The translations under genes were made by a program, and so were the position numbers. The notes below the pieces were generated by a model, which had not been told where the DNA came from, ran no database searches, and saw nothing but the letters and a program-made list of their open reading frames with translations. From the NCBI RefSeq assembly GCF_902459655.1, contig NZ_CABPSB010000005.1, positions 62,001-126,000 of the forward strand: a stretch of 64,000 nt of DNA. Direction: 5' to 3'. This DNA comes from Pandoraea anhela (lineage in GTDB: Bacteria; Pseudomonadota; Gammaproteobacteria; Burkholderiales; Burkholderiaceae). Positions 26,239 to 35,046 of the stretch are shown here, piece after piece; position 1 is the first letter of the stretch; every line of letters starts with the position of its first letter.

Positions 26239-28173
26239 TCAGACAGCGACCGTAGCCGACAGCGTGGCGGGCAAGGCGCCACGCAGCGCATTGCAGACGA
26301 CGACGGCCTGTGCCGACAGCAAGTCCTCACGCGTGATGACGGCTTCCACAGCGGCCCAGGCCGGATCGTCGAGCATGACGCCCCGCATCACACCGGGCAA
26401 CACCCCCGAGGACAATGGCGGCGTCGTCCAGATGCCATGGCGTTTGACGAAAACGGAACTGCGTCCGCCCTCGGTCAGTTCGCCCCGATCGTTGAAGAAC
26501 AGCACGTCGAACGCCCCCTGCGCTTCGGCGGCTTTCCATGCGGCGTCGTAACGTGCGCGCACCGTGGTCTTGTGGCGCAGGAACAAATCGTCCGCGCGTG
26601 TCGGGCTCCCGGCGTCGGCCAGCAACACCGTGACGCCGCTACCCGGGAGCGGTTTGAGCGCGCCGTGCGTGATTGTCACTGTGCCGTCGTGCGACAACGC
26701 GAGACGCACGCGGTGCACGTCGTCCTCGTTCAGGGTCGCGACAATGGCGTCCAGTGGCTCGCGCACGGCGGTTTCGTCGAACCGGAACCCGAAGTATCGG
26801 GCCGACGCGCGCATGCGCGCCAGATGCCGAGCAAGATGCGCCACGCCGGAGATACGCGTCGCCTGCATCGTCTCGAAGATCTCGAAGCCGGGGTCGAGCG
26901 CACTCAGGAAACGCGCCTTGAGTTTGCACTCCTCACGCTCTTCCGCCGCTTGGCTGTCGAGCACGATGCCCGCGCCCACCCCGAGTCGTCCGCGACGCAT
27001 GCCGCGTCCATCCGGCGCGTCGAGTTCGAGCGTGCGGATGGCGACCGACAGGCAGCAGTCACCCAGCGCGTGCGGATCGTCCTGGCGCGCGTCGAGCCAG
27101 CCGATCGCCCCGGTATACAAGCCGCGCGGCGACACTTCCAGCTCGCCGATCAACTGCATCGTGCGATGCTTAGGCGCGCCGGTGATCGAGCCGCAGGGGA
27201 AGAGTGCGCGTAGCACGTCGGCAAGCGTGACGGTGTCCGGCAGCGCCGCCGTCACCGTGGACGTCATTTGCAATACGCTTGCGAAACGCGTCACCTCGAA
27301 CAGCTTCGGGACCTTGACCGAGCCCGGAATGGCGAGACGACCGAGATCGTTGCGCAGCAGGTCGACGATCATCAGATTCTCGGCGCGGTTCTTGTCGTCT
27401 GCCGCAAGCGCTGCGCTGCGCTGTGCATCGATGAGTGCGTCGCCACACGCCGGCGCCGTGCCCTTCATCGGACGCGCCTCGATCTGGCCTCGCGAATGGC
27501 GCAGGAACAATTCGGGCGACAACGAGAGAATGGCCCGCCCCGACATTCCTGTCCCCTTGGCGCCGGGCAGCATGATCAGTGCGCCGTAGGGCACCGGCTG
27601 ACGCGCACGCAATCGACGATATAGCGCGACGGGCGAGCCGAATACGTCGAAGTTCAGGCGATAGGTGTAGTTGATTTGATAGCACTCGCCTTGCGAGAGC
27701 CATTCGTGGATGCGTGAGATGGCATCGTCGAATGCCGCACCGCTCACGTCTGCTTGCAACGCGGCAATTCCTGCCACGCCGGGGGCTGCGAGCGCCGTCG
27801 ATGCCTGCGGCGATTCCGCAGCGGCATGCGCGCCCCCGCACACCGCGTCCTGACGCGCAAGCCACGCCAGCGTTTGTGCGGCGTCGAGCCGTTGCAAATC
27901 TGCGAACAGCAGCGCGCGGAATTGCCCCGGTGCGCGACGCGTCGCCACCGTATGCACGCCGCACGCACGCACGCCGAATTCATAGTCGGCCAGCAGTACG
28001 GCGTGAAGCCCGCGACGCGTCGCGTCTTCCACTTCGCGAAGCGCGTCCGAAAGCACACCGGGCTCGTCGCAAGTCACCTCGCGTACGAGCCCGGTATACA
28101 GACGCGCCCCACCGACCGGGCCCGCGCTGTCGTCCAACAGCGCGAACGCGGCGAAAGGCGCTTCAGTTTGCAT
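26239..28173 (-). CDS. pabB: Fused aminodeoxychorismate synthase I and lyase (PabB-PabC)
   Basis: A 644-residue fusion for p-aminobenzoate (folate) synthesis. Residues 1 to about 400 are the chorismate-binding PabB part: QGECYQINYTYRL, then LSPELFLRHSRGQIEARPMKGTAPA, ENLMIVDLLRNDLGRLA, and GSITGAPKHRTM. Residues from about 425 are a class IV PLP aminotransferase fold (PabC): FEIFETMQATR, the PLP lysine in LRHKTTVRARYD, and FFNDRGELTEGGRSSVFV. One polypeptide thus makes and cleaves aminodeoxychorismate; the glutaminase PabA is not nearby. It starts 4 bp after dnaJ and is probably expressed with the chaperone operon. Confidence 0.92.
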   Translation of the reverse strand: MQTEAPFAAFALLDDSAGPVGGARLYTGLVREVTCDEPGVLSDALREVEDATRRGLHAVLLADYEFGVRACGVHTVATRRAPGQFRALLFADLQRLDAAQTLAWLARQDAVCGGAHAAAESPQASTALAAPGVAGIAALQADVSGAAFDDAISRIHEWLSQGECYQINYTYRLNFDVFGSPVALYRRLRARQPVPYGALIMLPGAKGTGMSGRAILSLSPELFLRHSRGQIEARPMKGTAPACGDALIDAQRSAALAADDKNRAENLMIVDLLRNDLGRLAIPGSVKVPKLFEVTRFASVLQMTSTVTAALPDTVTLADVLRALFPCGSITGAPKHRTMQLIGELEVSPRGLYTGAIGWLDARQDDPHALGDCCLSVAIRTLELDAPDGRGMRRGRLGVGAGIVLDSQAAEEREECKLKARFLSALDPGFEIFETMQATRISGVAHLARHLARMRASARYFGFRFDETAVREPLDAIVATLNEDDVHRVRLALSHDGTVTITHGALKPLPGSGVTVLLADAGSPTRADDLFLRHKTTVRARYDAAWKAAEAQGAFDVLFFNDRGELTEGGRSSVFVKRHGIWTTPPLSSGVLPGVMRGVMLDDPAWAAVEAVITREDLLSAQAVVVCNALRGALPATLSATVAV

Positions 28174-28177
28174 GAAA

Positions 28178-29320
28178 TTACTCGAAGAACTGCTTCACGC
28201 GGTCGAACCAGCCCTTCGACTGCGGGCTGTGACGCGCACCGCCCTCCTTCAGGGATGCATCGAAGTCGCGCAGCATTTGCTTCTGGGCATCGTTGAGCTT
28301 GACCGGCGTCTCGACCTGCACATGCACGTACAGATCCCCCGGATAGCTCGCACGCAAGCCCTTGATGCCCTTGCCGCGCAGGCGGAACGTCTTGCCCGTC
28401 TGGGTGCCTTCCGGCACCTCGAAGGTCGCCTTGCCGTGCAGCGTCGGCGCGTCGATGTCGCCGCCCAATGCCGCCGTCGCGAACGAAATCGGCATCTGGC
28501 AGTGCAGATCGTCGCCGTCGCGCTCGAACACGTTGTGCGCCTTGATATGGATTTCCACATACAGGTCGCCGGCCGGACCGCCGTTCACGCCCGGTTCGCC
28601 GTTGCCGGACGAACGGATACGCATACCGTCTTCGATACCCGCCGGGATCTTGATCTCCAGCGTCTTGGTCTTCTTGATCTTGCCCGAACCGTGACAGTTC
28701 GTGCACGGCTCGGGAATGTACGAGCCGGTGCCGTGGCACTTCGGGCAGGTTTGCTGAACGCTGAAGAAACCCTGAGACATGCGCACCGAACCCGCACCGT
28801 TACAGGTCGGGCAGGTCTCGGGCTTGGTCCCCGGCTTCGCACCGTTGCCGTGACAGACTTCGCACTCTTCCCAGCTCGGCACGCGAATCTGCGTATCGAA
28901 ACCGTTCGCAGCCTGTTCGAGCGTGATCTCCATGTTGTAGCGCAGATCCGCACCGCGATACACCTGCGGACCACCGCGGCCGCCACGACCGCCGGGGCCA
29001 CCCTGGCCGAAGATGTCGCCGAAGATGTCGCCGAATGCATCCGCGAAGCCACCGAAGCCCTGACCGCCCGCCCCCCCAAAGCCGCCCATGCTCGGGTCCA
29101 CGCCCGCATGACCGTACTGATCGTAGGCCGCGCGCTTCTCCGGCTCGGAGAGCATCTCGTAAGCCTCTTTGACCTCTTTGAACTTGTCTTCGGCGTCCTT
29201 GCTGTCCGGATTACGGTCCGGGTGGTACTTCATCGCCAGCTTGCGATACGCCTTCTTGATCTCGTCGTCCGAGGCGTTCTTGGCAACGCCAAGGACTTCG
29301 TAGTAATCACGTTTGGCCAT
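28178..29320 (-). CDS. dnaJ: Chaperone DnaJ (Hsp40)
   Basis: A 380-residue type I Hsp40 that delivers clients to DnaK and stimulates its ATPase. The J-domain has the HPD tripeptide in [10 protein letters not shown] (about 31-40). A Gly/Phe-rich linker follows ([14 protein letters not shown], about 78-91). Four zinc-finger repeats come next: [25 protein letters not shown] and CTNCHGSG (about 145-205). The C-terminal client-binding domain is complete. The start is ATG 29320 ([11 protein letters not shown]); an upstream in-frame start adds four residues. Confidence 0.97.
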   Translation of the reverse strand: MAKRDYYEVLGVAKNASDDEIKKAYRKLAMKYHPDRNPDSKDAEDKFKEVKEAYEMLSEPEKRAAYDQYGHAGVDPSMGGFGGAGGQGFGGFADAFGDIFGDIFGQGGPGGRGGRGGPQVYRGADLRYNMEITLEQAANGFDTQIRVPSWEECEVCHGNGAKPGTKPETCPTCNGAGSVRMSQGFFSVQQTCPKCHGTGSYIPEPCTNCHGSGKIKKTKTLEIKIPAGIEDGMRIRSSGNGEPGVNGGPAGDLYVEIHIKAHNVFERDGDDLHCQMPISFATAALGGDIDAPTLHGKATFEVPEGTQTGKTFRLRGKGIKGLRASYPGDLYVHVQVETPVKLNDAQKQMLRDFDASLKEGGARHSPQSKGWFDRVKQFFE

Positions 29321-29414
29321 AACTCTTTCCAATGTTGGCGCACGTCGCCATCAGGCAAAAAGCCGGGTCGACCTTCCCCTGACGGAGAACTTCGATACCC
29401 GGCCCACACGCGAA

Positions 29415-29429
29415 GGCCCCGAAGGGGCC
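29415..29429 (-). other. Hairpin between dnaK and dnaJ
   Basis: GGCCCC (29415-29420) and GGGGCC (29424-29429) form a compact 6-bp GC stem with a GAA loop in the 127-bp spacer between dnaK and dnaJ. No T-run follows in the direction of transcription, so it is more likely a stabilising or attenuating element that makes DnaK more abundant than DnaJ than a full terminator. Confidence 0.35.
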
Positions 29430-29447
29430 CCGCGCGCCATGCACGCT

Positions 29448-31373
29448 TTACTTCTTGTCGTTGACTTCCTTCACTTCGGCGTCGACGACGTTATCGTCAT
29501 GCGGCTTGCCTTGCTCGGCGCCTGCGGCACCCGCAGCACCGGCTTGCGCCTGCATGTCGGCATACATCTTCTCGCCGAGCTTCTGGCTGGCGGTACCGAG
29601 CGCTTCGACCTTGGCGTCGATTTCCGCCTTGTCCGAACCGCGCAGCGCTTCTTCCAGTGCCGTGATGGCCGACTCGATGGCTTCCTTCTCCGAAGCTTCG
29701 ACCTTGTCGCCGTACTCGGTCAGCGCCTTGCGGGTGCTGTGCACCAGCGCGTCGCCCTGGTTACGGGCGTCGGCCAGCTCGCGCGCCTTCTTGTCTTCTT
29801 CGGCGTTGAGCTCGGCGTCCTTCACCATTTGCTCGATCTCGGCGTCCGACAGGCCCGAGTTCGCCTTGATGACGATCTTGTTCTCCTTGCCGGTTGCCTT
29901 GTCCTTCGCGCCAACGTGCAGAATGCCGTTCGCGTCGATGTCGAAGGTCACTTCGATTTGCGGCGTGCCGCGAGCGGCGGGCGGAATGCCTTCAAGATTG
30001 AACTCGCCAAGCGACTTGTTGCCGGCGGCCATCTCACGCTCACCCTGATACACCTTGATCGTCACGGCCGGCTGGTTGTCGTCCGCCGTCGAGAACACTT
30101 GCGAGTGCTTCGTCGGGATCGTGGTGTTCTTCGCGATCATCTTCGTCATCACGCCGCCCAGCGTCTCGATACCGAGCGAGAGCGGGGTCACGTCGAGCAG
30201 CAGCACGTCCTTACGGTCGCCCGAGAGGACCGAGCCCTGAATCGAGGCGCCTGCGGCCACGGCTTCATCCGGGTTCACGTCCTTGCGCGGATCCTTGCCG
30301 AAGAACTCCTTGACCTTCTCCTGCACCTTCGGCATACGCGTCATACCGCCGACCAGAATCACGTCGTCGATGTCGCTGACCTTCACGCCGGCATCCTTGA
30401 TGGCGGTGCGGCACGGTTCGATCGTGCGTGCGATCAGGTCTTCGACCAGCGCTTCGAGCTTGGCGCGCGTGATCTTCAGGTTCAAGTGCTTCGGACCCGA
30501 AGCGTCTGCCGTGATGTACGGCAGGTTGATTTCGGTCTGCTGGCTCGACGACAGTTCGATCTTGGCCTTTTCGGCGGCTTCCTTCAGGCGTTGCAGCGCC
30601 AGCACGTCCTTCGACAGATCGACGCCTTGTTCCTTCTTGAACTCGCCGATGATGTAGTCGATGATGCGCTGGTCGAAGTCTTCACCGCCCAGGAACGTGT
30701 CGCCGTTGGTCGACAGCACTTCGAACTGGTGTTCGCCGTCCACATCCGCGATTTCGATGATCGAGATGTCGAACGTGCCGCCACCCAGGTCATACACCGC
30801 GATCTTGCGGTCGCCGCCTTCCTTCTTGTCCAGACCGAATGCCAGTGCGGCTGCCGTCGGCTCGTTGATGATGCGCTTGACTTCCAGACCGGCGATGCGG
30901 CCGGCGTCCTTCGTGGCCTGGCGCTGACTGTCGTTGAAGTAGGCCGGCACCGTGATCACGGCTTCCGTGACCGGCTCGCCCAGGTAGTCCTCGGCGGTCT
31001 TCTTCATCTTGCGCAGCACTTCGGCGGAAATCTGCGGCGGGGCCAGCTTCTGGTCGCGCGCTTCCACCCAGGCGTCGCCGTTGTCGGCCTTGACGATCTT
31101 GTAGGGCATCAGCGAGATGTCCTTCTGCACTTCCTTTTCTTCGAAGCGACGGCCGATCAGGCGCTTGACAGCGTACAGCGTGTTCTTCGGATTGGTCACG
31201 GCCTGGCGCTTGGCCGGCGCGCCGACGAGGATCTCGCCGTCATCCATGTAGGCGATGATCGACGGCGTGGTGCGAGCCCCTTCCGCATTTTCGATGATCT
31301 TGACCTGATTGCCTTCCATGACGGCCACGCACGAGTTCGTGGTGCCCAAGTCGATACCGATGATTTTGCCCAT
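29448..31373 (-). CDS. dnaK: Chaperone DnaK (Hsp70)
   Basis: A 641-residue Hsp70. The actin-like ATPase domain has [18 protein letters not shown] (about 3-20), [26 protein letters not shown] and [15 protein letters not shown]. The interdomain linker [18 protein letters not shown] and the peptide-binding domain follow. The C-terminus ends with the acidic tail [11 protein letters not shown]. Length is normal. ATG 31373 has an AGGAG site. It lies within grpE-trx-dnaK-dnaJ-pabBC; no CIRCE element is seen upstream. Confidence 0.97.
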   Translation of the reverse strand: MGKIIGIDLGTTNSCVAVMEGNQVKIIENAEGARTTPSIIAYMDDGEILVGAPAKRQAVTNPKNTLYAVKRLIGRRFEEKEVQKDISLMPYKIVKADNGDAWVEARDQKLAPPQISAEVLRKMKKTAEDYLGEPVTEAVITVPAYFNDSQRQATKDAGRIAGLEVKRIINEPTAAALAFGLDKKEGGDRKIAVYDLGGGTFDISIIEIADVDGEHQFEVLSTNGDTFLGGEDFDQRIIDYIIGEFKKEQGVDLSKDVLALQRLKEAAEKAKIELSSSQQTEINLPYITADASGPKHLNLKITRAKLEALVEDLIARTIEPCRTAIKDAGVKVSDIDDVILVGGMTRMPKVQEKVKEFFGKDPRKDVNPDEAVAAGASIQGSVLSGDRKDVLLLDVTPLSLGIETLGGVMTKMIAKNTTIPTKHSQVFSTADDNQPAVTIKVYQGEREMAAGNKSLGEFNLEGIPPAARGTPQIEVTFDIDANGILHVGAKDKATGKENKIVIKANSGLSDAEIEQMVKDAELNAEEDKKARELADARNQGDALVHSTRKALTEYGDKVEASEKEAIESAITALEEALRGSDKAEIDAKVEALGTASQKLGEKMYADMQAQAGAAGAAGAEQGKPHDDNVVDAEVKEVNDKK

Positions 31374-31469
31374 ATTAATTTCTCCTAGCGTCCTTTGCGT
31401 CTTTGCGTTGGGCCTGTTGCCCATTCAATTCATTGATCTGCACGAGATATGGGTGCAGCCGGGAACATT

Positions 31470-31898
31470 TCAAGACCCTTCTTTCGGTCCGGTTTTGCCC
31501 CCCGCCGCCGCGATCTTTTCGCGAGCCGCGGCCACCGCCAGCCGGAACTGGGGCAGGCCCTGCCAGCCAGTCGCCCGGCCCAGCTTCTTTCCTTCATGGA
31601 AGAAGAAAAACGTGGGGACGCCATGCAAGGCGAAGCGTCGTCCGAGCGCCATGTCGGCGTAGACATTGGCGTGAAACCAGCGCAAGCCCAGTGCTTCGAT
31701 GGCTTCACGTTGCGCCAGCATGGTCCTCTTGGCGACCTCGCAGTTGAAACAGTCGACGCCCCAGAAGAACACGACGGCAAGGTCGTCCCCCGCCGCGCGC
31801 AGCCCGTCGTCGAACGTCCCGGCGGTCAGCTCGCGCATCGAAAACGCCTCGAATGCCGTGCCGTCCACACCTGTCATGCCCGCCAGATCGCCTGCCAT
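31470..31898 (-). CDS. Thioredoxin-family protein in the dnaK operon
   Basis: About 142 residues from ATG 31898; the frame is open to 31979. It has a thioredoxin fold: the strand VVFFWGVDCFNCEVAKR carries a CFNC redox motif, with the cis-Pro in LHGVPTFFFF. The active-site dipeptide FN differs from the GP of thioredoxin, and the Trp-Cys pair is replaced by Asp-Cys, so it is a divergent member. Sitting between grpE and dnaK, as in other Burkholderiales, it may protect or repair cytosolic thiols in heat or oxidative stress; that is inference. No signal peptide. Confidence 0.8.
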   Translation of the reverse strand: MAGDLAGMTGVDGTAFEAFSMRELTAGTFDDGLRAAGDDLAVVFFWGVDCFNCEVAKRTMLAQREAIEALGLRWFHANVYADMALGRRFALHGVPTFFFFHEGKKLGRATGWQGLPQFRLAVAAAREKIAAAGGKTGPKEGS

Positions 31899-32077
31899 GA
31901 TGGTAAGTCCCTGATGTCCCTCTGCCCCGGCGGCCGTGTCAGCCTGATCGGGACTGACGCCGCCGCCCGTGCCCGCCATCGCGCCATCGCGCCACGTACG
32001 CCGGAAATCCGAAGCTTGCCATGATGGTATGGCGCAACCCCGGGCACCGGACGCCGACCGGCCGGATGGCGTCGAGA

Positions 32078-32623
32078 TTACTTGCCTGCCGCGACAGTCA
32101 CCAGCGCCGGACGCAGCACGCGGTCGGCGATCAGATAACCCTTTTGCAGCACGGCCACGACGGTATTCGGCTCCTGATCGGCCGGGACCATCGAGATGGC
32201 CTGATGTTGATGCGGATCGAACTTCGCGCCGACCGGGTCGATGACCGAGACCTTGCTGCGCTCCAGCGCGGAGACCAGTTGGCGCAGGGTCAGGGCGACA
32301 CCTTCCTGTAGTTTGGCCACGTCGCCGCTCTTGTCGGCGGCGGCAGCTTCCAGGCTGTCGATGACCGGCAGGAGGTTCTCCGCGAAACTCTCGACGGCGA
32401 ATTTACGGGCCTTGGCCACTTCCTCTTCCGCGCGGCGGCGAACGTTTTCCATCTCGGCGCGGGCGCGCAGCGCTTCGTCACGCAGTCCGGCCGCTTCAGC
32501 CTGAGCCGCCTGAAGCTGCGCCTCGACCGAGGGCAGCGCGTCGTTCGCGCCCGCAGCGTCGGTCGGGGCCGCTTCGGCCTGGGACGGAATCGGCTGATCG
32601 GGGGTGTTTTGCTGTTCAGTCAT
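32078..32623 (-). CDS. grpE: Nucleotide exchange factor GrpE
   Basis: A 181-residue homodimeric exchange factor for DnaK. After a charged, disordered N-terminus (about 1-35) comes a long coiled coil (about 36-90, [20 protein letters not shown]) leading into [22 protein letters not shown], then the beta-wing domain with [12 protein letters not shown] and the C-terminal [17 protein letters not shown]. The start ATG 32623 is preceded on the minus strand by a plausible sigma32 promoter. First gene of the heat-shock block. Confidence 0.96.
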   Translation of the reverse strand: MTEQQNTPDQPIPSQAEAAPTDAAGANDALPSVEAQLQAAQAEAAGLRDEALRARAEMENVRRRAEEEVAKARKFAVESFAENLLPVIDSLEAAAADKSGDVAKLQEGVALTLRQLVSALERSKVSVIDPVGAKFDPHQHQAISMVPADQEPNTVVAVLQKGYLIADRVLRPALVTVAAGK

Positions 32624-32691
32624 GAGCTTGAGTCGTCAAAAGGTTCTTGCAGCGCACCACGACGATGCGCCGCCGGTTCAAATCCCTTCGG

Positions 32692-32720
32692 ATAGTAGGG
32701 ACGTTCACACCGATTTCAAG
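32692..32720 (-). promoter_or_regulatory. Putative sigma32 (RpoH) promoter of grpE
   Basis: On the minus strand CTTGAAA (complement of 32714-32720) is followed after 13 bases by CCCTACTAT (complement of 32692-32700). The sigma32 consensus is CTTGAAA, 11-16 bases, CCCCATNT. This would start transcription near 32685, about 60 bases before the grpE ATG. The -35 is exact; the -10 is imperfect. Confidence 0.5.
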
Positions 32721-32884
32721 AGCTGGCGGGCATCCTATGCGCCATGCCGGTGCGCGCGGTGTACCGATAAATATCCGGTTACACGCGTTACGAGTCCTCT
32801 ATTGTATCGGCCGTTGCTGCGACCTAACATGAATTACGGTCCGGTTGATGGAAGTGCCTTGTTCGATCTCCGGGCCCGGCCGCT

Positions 32885-32918
32885 CACCGGACACCCTCTC
32901 GTCCGGTGTAGTGTTTTT
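32885..32918 (+). terminator. Terminator-like hairpin before small ORF
   Basis: CACCGGAC (32885-32892) pairs with GTCCGGTG (32901-32908) around an 8-base loop and is followed within five bases by TTTTT (32914-32918). Two bases later comes the AAGGAG ribosome site of the small ORF at 32931. It could end a short upstream RNA, or attenuate transcription into the ORF. Confidence 0.55.
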
Positions 32919-32930
32919 AAGGAGCGCATC

Positions 32931-33125
32931 ATGAAGCTGCCACTGGCTGTTGTCTTCATCCTTGCGTTGGTGACGACGGTAACGATTACGATCTGCTTGT
33001 CCGGCGCCGTGACCCGGCGCGACACCGAGTACGGTGGCGTGCGGGCCGTGCTGCATCACTTTGTGGAAATGCCGGGCATGCCGGGGCATTCGTCGAGTTC
33101 GAGTACCGGAATCCCATCGCGTTGA
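32931..33125 (+). CDS. Small single-pass membrane or exported protein (64 aa)
   Basis: A 64-codon ORF with a near-perfect AAGGAG ribosome site seven bases before its ATG. The first 24 residues (MKLPLAVVFILALVTTVTIT then ICLSG) form a hydrophobic helix, either an uncleaved anchor or signal peptide. The rest is short and polar, ending in a Ser-rich tail (HSSSSSTG). I do not recognise a family. Support is the ribosome site and a coherent hydrophobic-then-polar layout. Its only plus-strand context is the terminator-like hairpin just upstream, and it is flanked by minus-strand stress genes. Confidence 0.55.
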   Translation: MKLPLAVVFILALVTTVTITICLSGAVTRRDTEYGGVRAVLHHFVEMPGMPGHSSSSSTGIPSR

Positions 33126-33301
33126 TCGTCTCCGGGGTGCATGACCCTTGCGGTCGTGCGCGGTGCCGTTCCCCGGAAGGTTCCGCCGGTCGCGGGACCA
33201 CAGATTTCCGCTCCCTCCCCCGCCCGCCGCTGTGCGCCTCGCCAGCGGCGGCGTTCCTTCGGGCATTGAAAGCGGCGGCAGACTCGCGAACGTCGTCCGG
33301 C

Positions 33302-33703
33302 CTACTCGCCCATGCCACCAAGACGCCGGCGGTCCCGCTTGGTCGGACGCCCGTGCATCTGCGCGGCGGGCTCCTGATAAAGACGTTTGCGCTCACTCTC
33401 GTCAGCACGTGCCTGAATGCTGGCTTCCGTCTCTTCATACAGCGACTGCGCCACGGGCGCCGAGCCGCGGACTTCCGCGATCGCCTTCACCCGCACTTCC
33501 CAGCGGGTGCTGCCGTTGTCCACCGACACCAGATCGCCCGGGCGTACGTCGCGCGCCGGCTTGACCCGCGTTTCGTTGCACAACACACGCCCCCGGTCGA
33601 CCGCCTGCGTGGCCAGCGAACGCGTCTTGAAGAAACGCGCTGCCCACAGCCATTTGTCGATCCGCGTCGCGGCGTGCGGAGAATCGTCGACCTTGACCGT
33701 CAC
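33302..33703 (-). CDS. hslR: Heat-shock protein 15 (S4 RNA-binding, HslR)
   Basis: A 133-residue S4-domain protein. Hsp15 binds free 50S subunits carrying nascent chains after heat-induced dissociation and helps recycle them. The S4 motif [27 protein letters not shown] occupies about residues 14-40 (shown by [16 protein letters not shown]). PGDLVSVD follows, then a basic C-terminal tail with [10 protein letters not shown]. The start overlaps the hemH stop by four bases (ATGA), so it is coupled to hemH and sits just before grpE in the stress block. Confidence 0.92.
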   Translation of the reverse strand: MTVKVDDSPHAATRIDKWLWAARFFKTRSLATQAVDRGRVLCNETRVKPARDVRPGDLVSVDNGSTRWEVRVKAIAEVRGSAPVAQSLYEETEASIQARADESERKRLYQEPAAQMHGRPTKRDRRRLGGMGE

Positions 33704-34893
33704 GGACGTGCTCCCTGCTCACCCTGACTTTGCATCGGTTCCTGAGCAGCCGCAGCGGCGGCCGCACTGGCTTCCTCGAAGGCCGCCACCGCCGCGACCT
33801 GGCGCTGGCGGGTCGACGCCACCGCCGCCGCAGAGGCTTCGGCCTCACCCTGCGGGGACAGCACCGGCCAGCCTTGCAGATGTCGCGCGGCGATCTCGCC
33901 CAGCGCCGTGATCCATGCGCTCGCGCCGTTCAGGCAGGGGATGAAGTGGAACGACTTGCCCCCCGCGCCGAGATACGTGTGGCGGGCTTCCATGTTGATT
34001 TCTTCGAGCGTTTCGAGACAGTCGGACGTGAAGCCCGGGCAGAACACGTCCACACGCGGCGTGCCGCCCCGGCCCAACTCTTCGAGCGTCGGCGCGGTGT
34101 ACGGCTGCAGCCACTCGGCCTTGCCGAAACGCGACTGGAACGTGAGACGGCAGGTGGTCTCGTCCAGACCGAGCGCCGCCGCAAGCAGACGCGCCGTCTT
34201 CACGCACTGATCGTGATACGGATCGCCGAGATCGAGCGTGCGGCGCGGCACGCCATGAAAGCTCAACAGCAGGCGCTCGCCGGCGGCGAAGTCGGGCCGG
34301 CCGTGCTGCTGCCAGTAACCTTCGACCTGCTGGCGCAGCGCCTCGATGTAGGCGGGATGATCGTGATAGTCCCGCACGGTGCGCACGTCGGGCTGATTGC
34401 GCAGACGACCGAGCACGCGGAAAACCGCGTCGCTGGCGGTGGCCGTGGTGCTGCTGGAATACTGCGGATACAGCGGCAGAACGAGAATCCGCTCGACACC
34501 GTTCTGGCGCAGCGCACGAATGCGCTCCGGAATCGACGGATTGCCGTAGCGCATGGCGTAGTCGACCACGACGTCGTAGTCGTTCGCATGCAGCAGCGCG
34601 CGCAGCGCATTCGTCTGATGCTCGGTGTTCACTTTGAGCGGCGAGCCGTCGCGGGTCCAGACCGTTGCGTACTTCTGCGCGGACGCGCGGGAGCGGAACG
34701 GCAAAATGACCAGCCGCAGCAGCGGTTGCCACACCCAGGGCGGGATTTCCACGACGCGCGGATCCGAGAGGAACTCGCGCAAGTATCGGCGCACGGCCGC
34801 AGGACGCGGCTCGTCGGGCGTGCCGAGGTTGATCAGCAGTACGGCGGTTTTGCCGGACTGGCCATGCGAAATGGGTTCTGGATCGAAGCGCAT
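33700..34893 (-). CDS. hemH: Ferrochelatase HemH
   Basis: A 397-residue enzyme that inserts Fe2+ into protoporphyrin IX. Motifs: [13 protein letters not shown] (about 16-28), [12 protein letters not shown] (about 145-156), the catalytic His in [21 protein letters not shown] (about 214) and the conserved Glu region [16 protein letters not shown] (about 288-303). Start ATG 34893 precedes the conserved block. The C-terminus carries about 45 extra Ala-rich residues ([23 protein letters not shown]) beyond the usual end, low-complexity and probably dispensable. It is coupled to hslR. Confidence 0.95.
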   Translation of the reverse strand: MRFDPEPISHGQSGKTAVLLINLGTPDEPRPAAVRRYLREFLSDPRVVEIPPWVWQPLLRLVILPFRSRASAQKYATVWTRDGSPLKVNTEHQTNALRALLHANDYDVVVDYAMRYGNPSIPERIRALRQNGVERILVLPLYPQYSSSTTATASDAVFRVLGRLRNQPDVRTVRDYHDHPAYIEALRQQVEGYWQQHGRPDFAAGERLLLSFHGVPRRTLDLGDPYHDQCVKTARLLAAALGLDETTCRLTFQSRFGKAEWLQPYTAPTLEELGRGGTPRVDVFCPGFTSDCLETLEEINMEARHTYLGAGGKSFHFIPCLNGASAWITALGEIAARHLQGWPVLSPQGEAEASAAAVASTRQRQVAAVAAFEEASAAAAAAAQEPMQSQGEQGARP

Positions 34894-35046
34894 GGAGCGT
34901 ACTTTACCGCAAACAGACGGCGAATCCGGTGTGCGGCATGCGTGACATGACGGCCGGCATGGGCGCGAGGCCGGCCAATGGCCAACGCATCGCCCCCATG
35001 GAAGATGTCCGCCCATCGCAACGACGCGTTGAGTTTGGGCGCACGA

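Larger units (their letters stand above)
32624..32930. other. grpE upstream region and leader of small ORF
   Basis: This 307-bp gap lies between grpE (minus) and a 64-codon plus-strand ORF. It holds the sigma32-like promoter of grpE (32692-32720), a weak plus-strand promoter candidate GTTACA / TATTGT (about 32779-32806, 16-bp spacer) and a terminator-like hairpin at 32885-32918. No other coding sequence is supported. Confidence 0.5.

Noticed and set aside
29313-31388. 691-codon open frame on the plus strand opposite dnaK
   Set aside because: It is an exact antisense shadow of dnaK, a GC-rich gene; the predicted product is His/Arg-rich with no domain.
32680-32700. tRNA T-loop-like text GGTTCAAATCC
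   Set aside because: The flanking five bases do not pair and no acceptor, D or anticodon arm is found around it.
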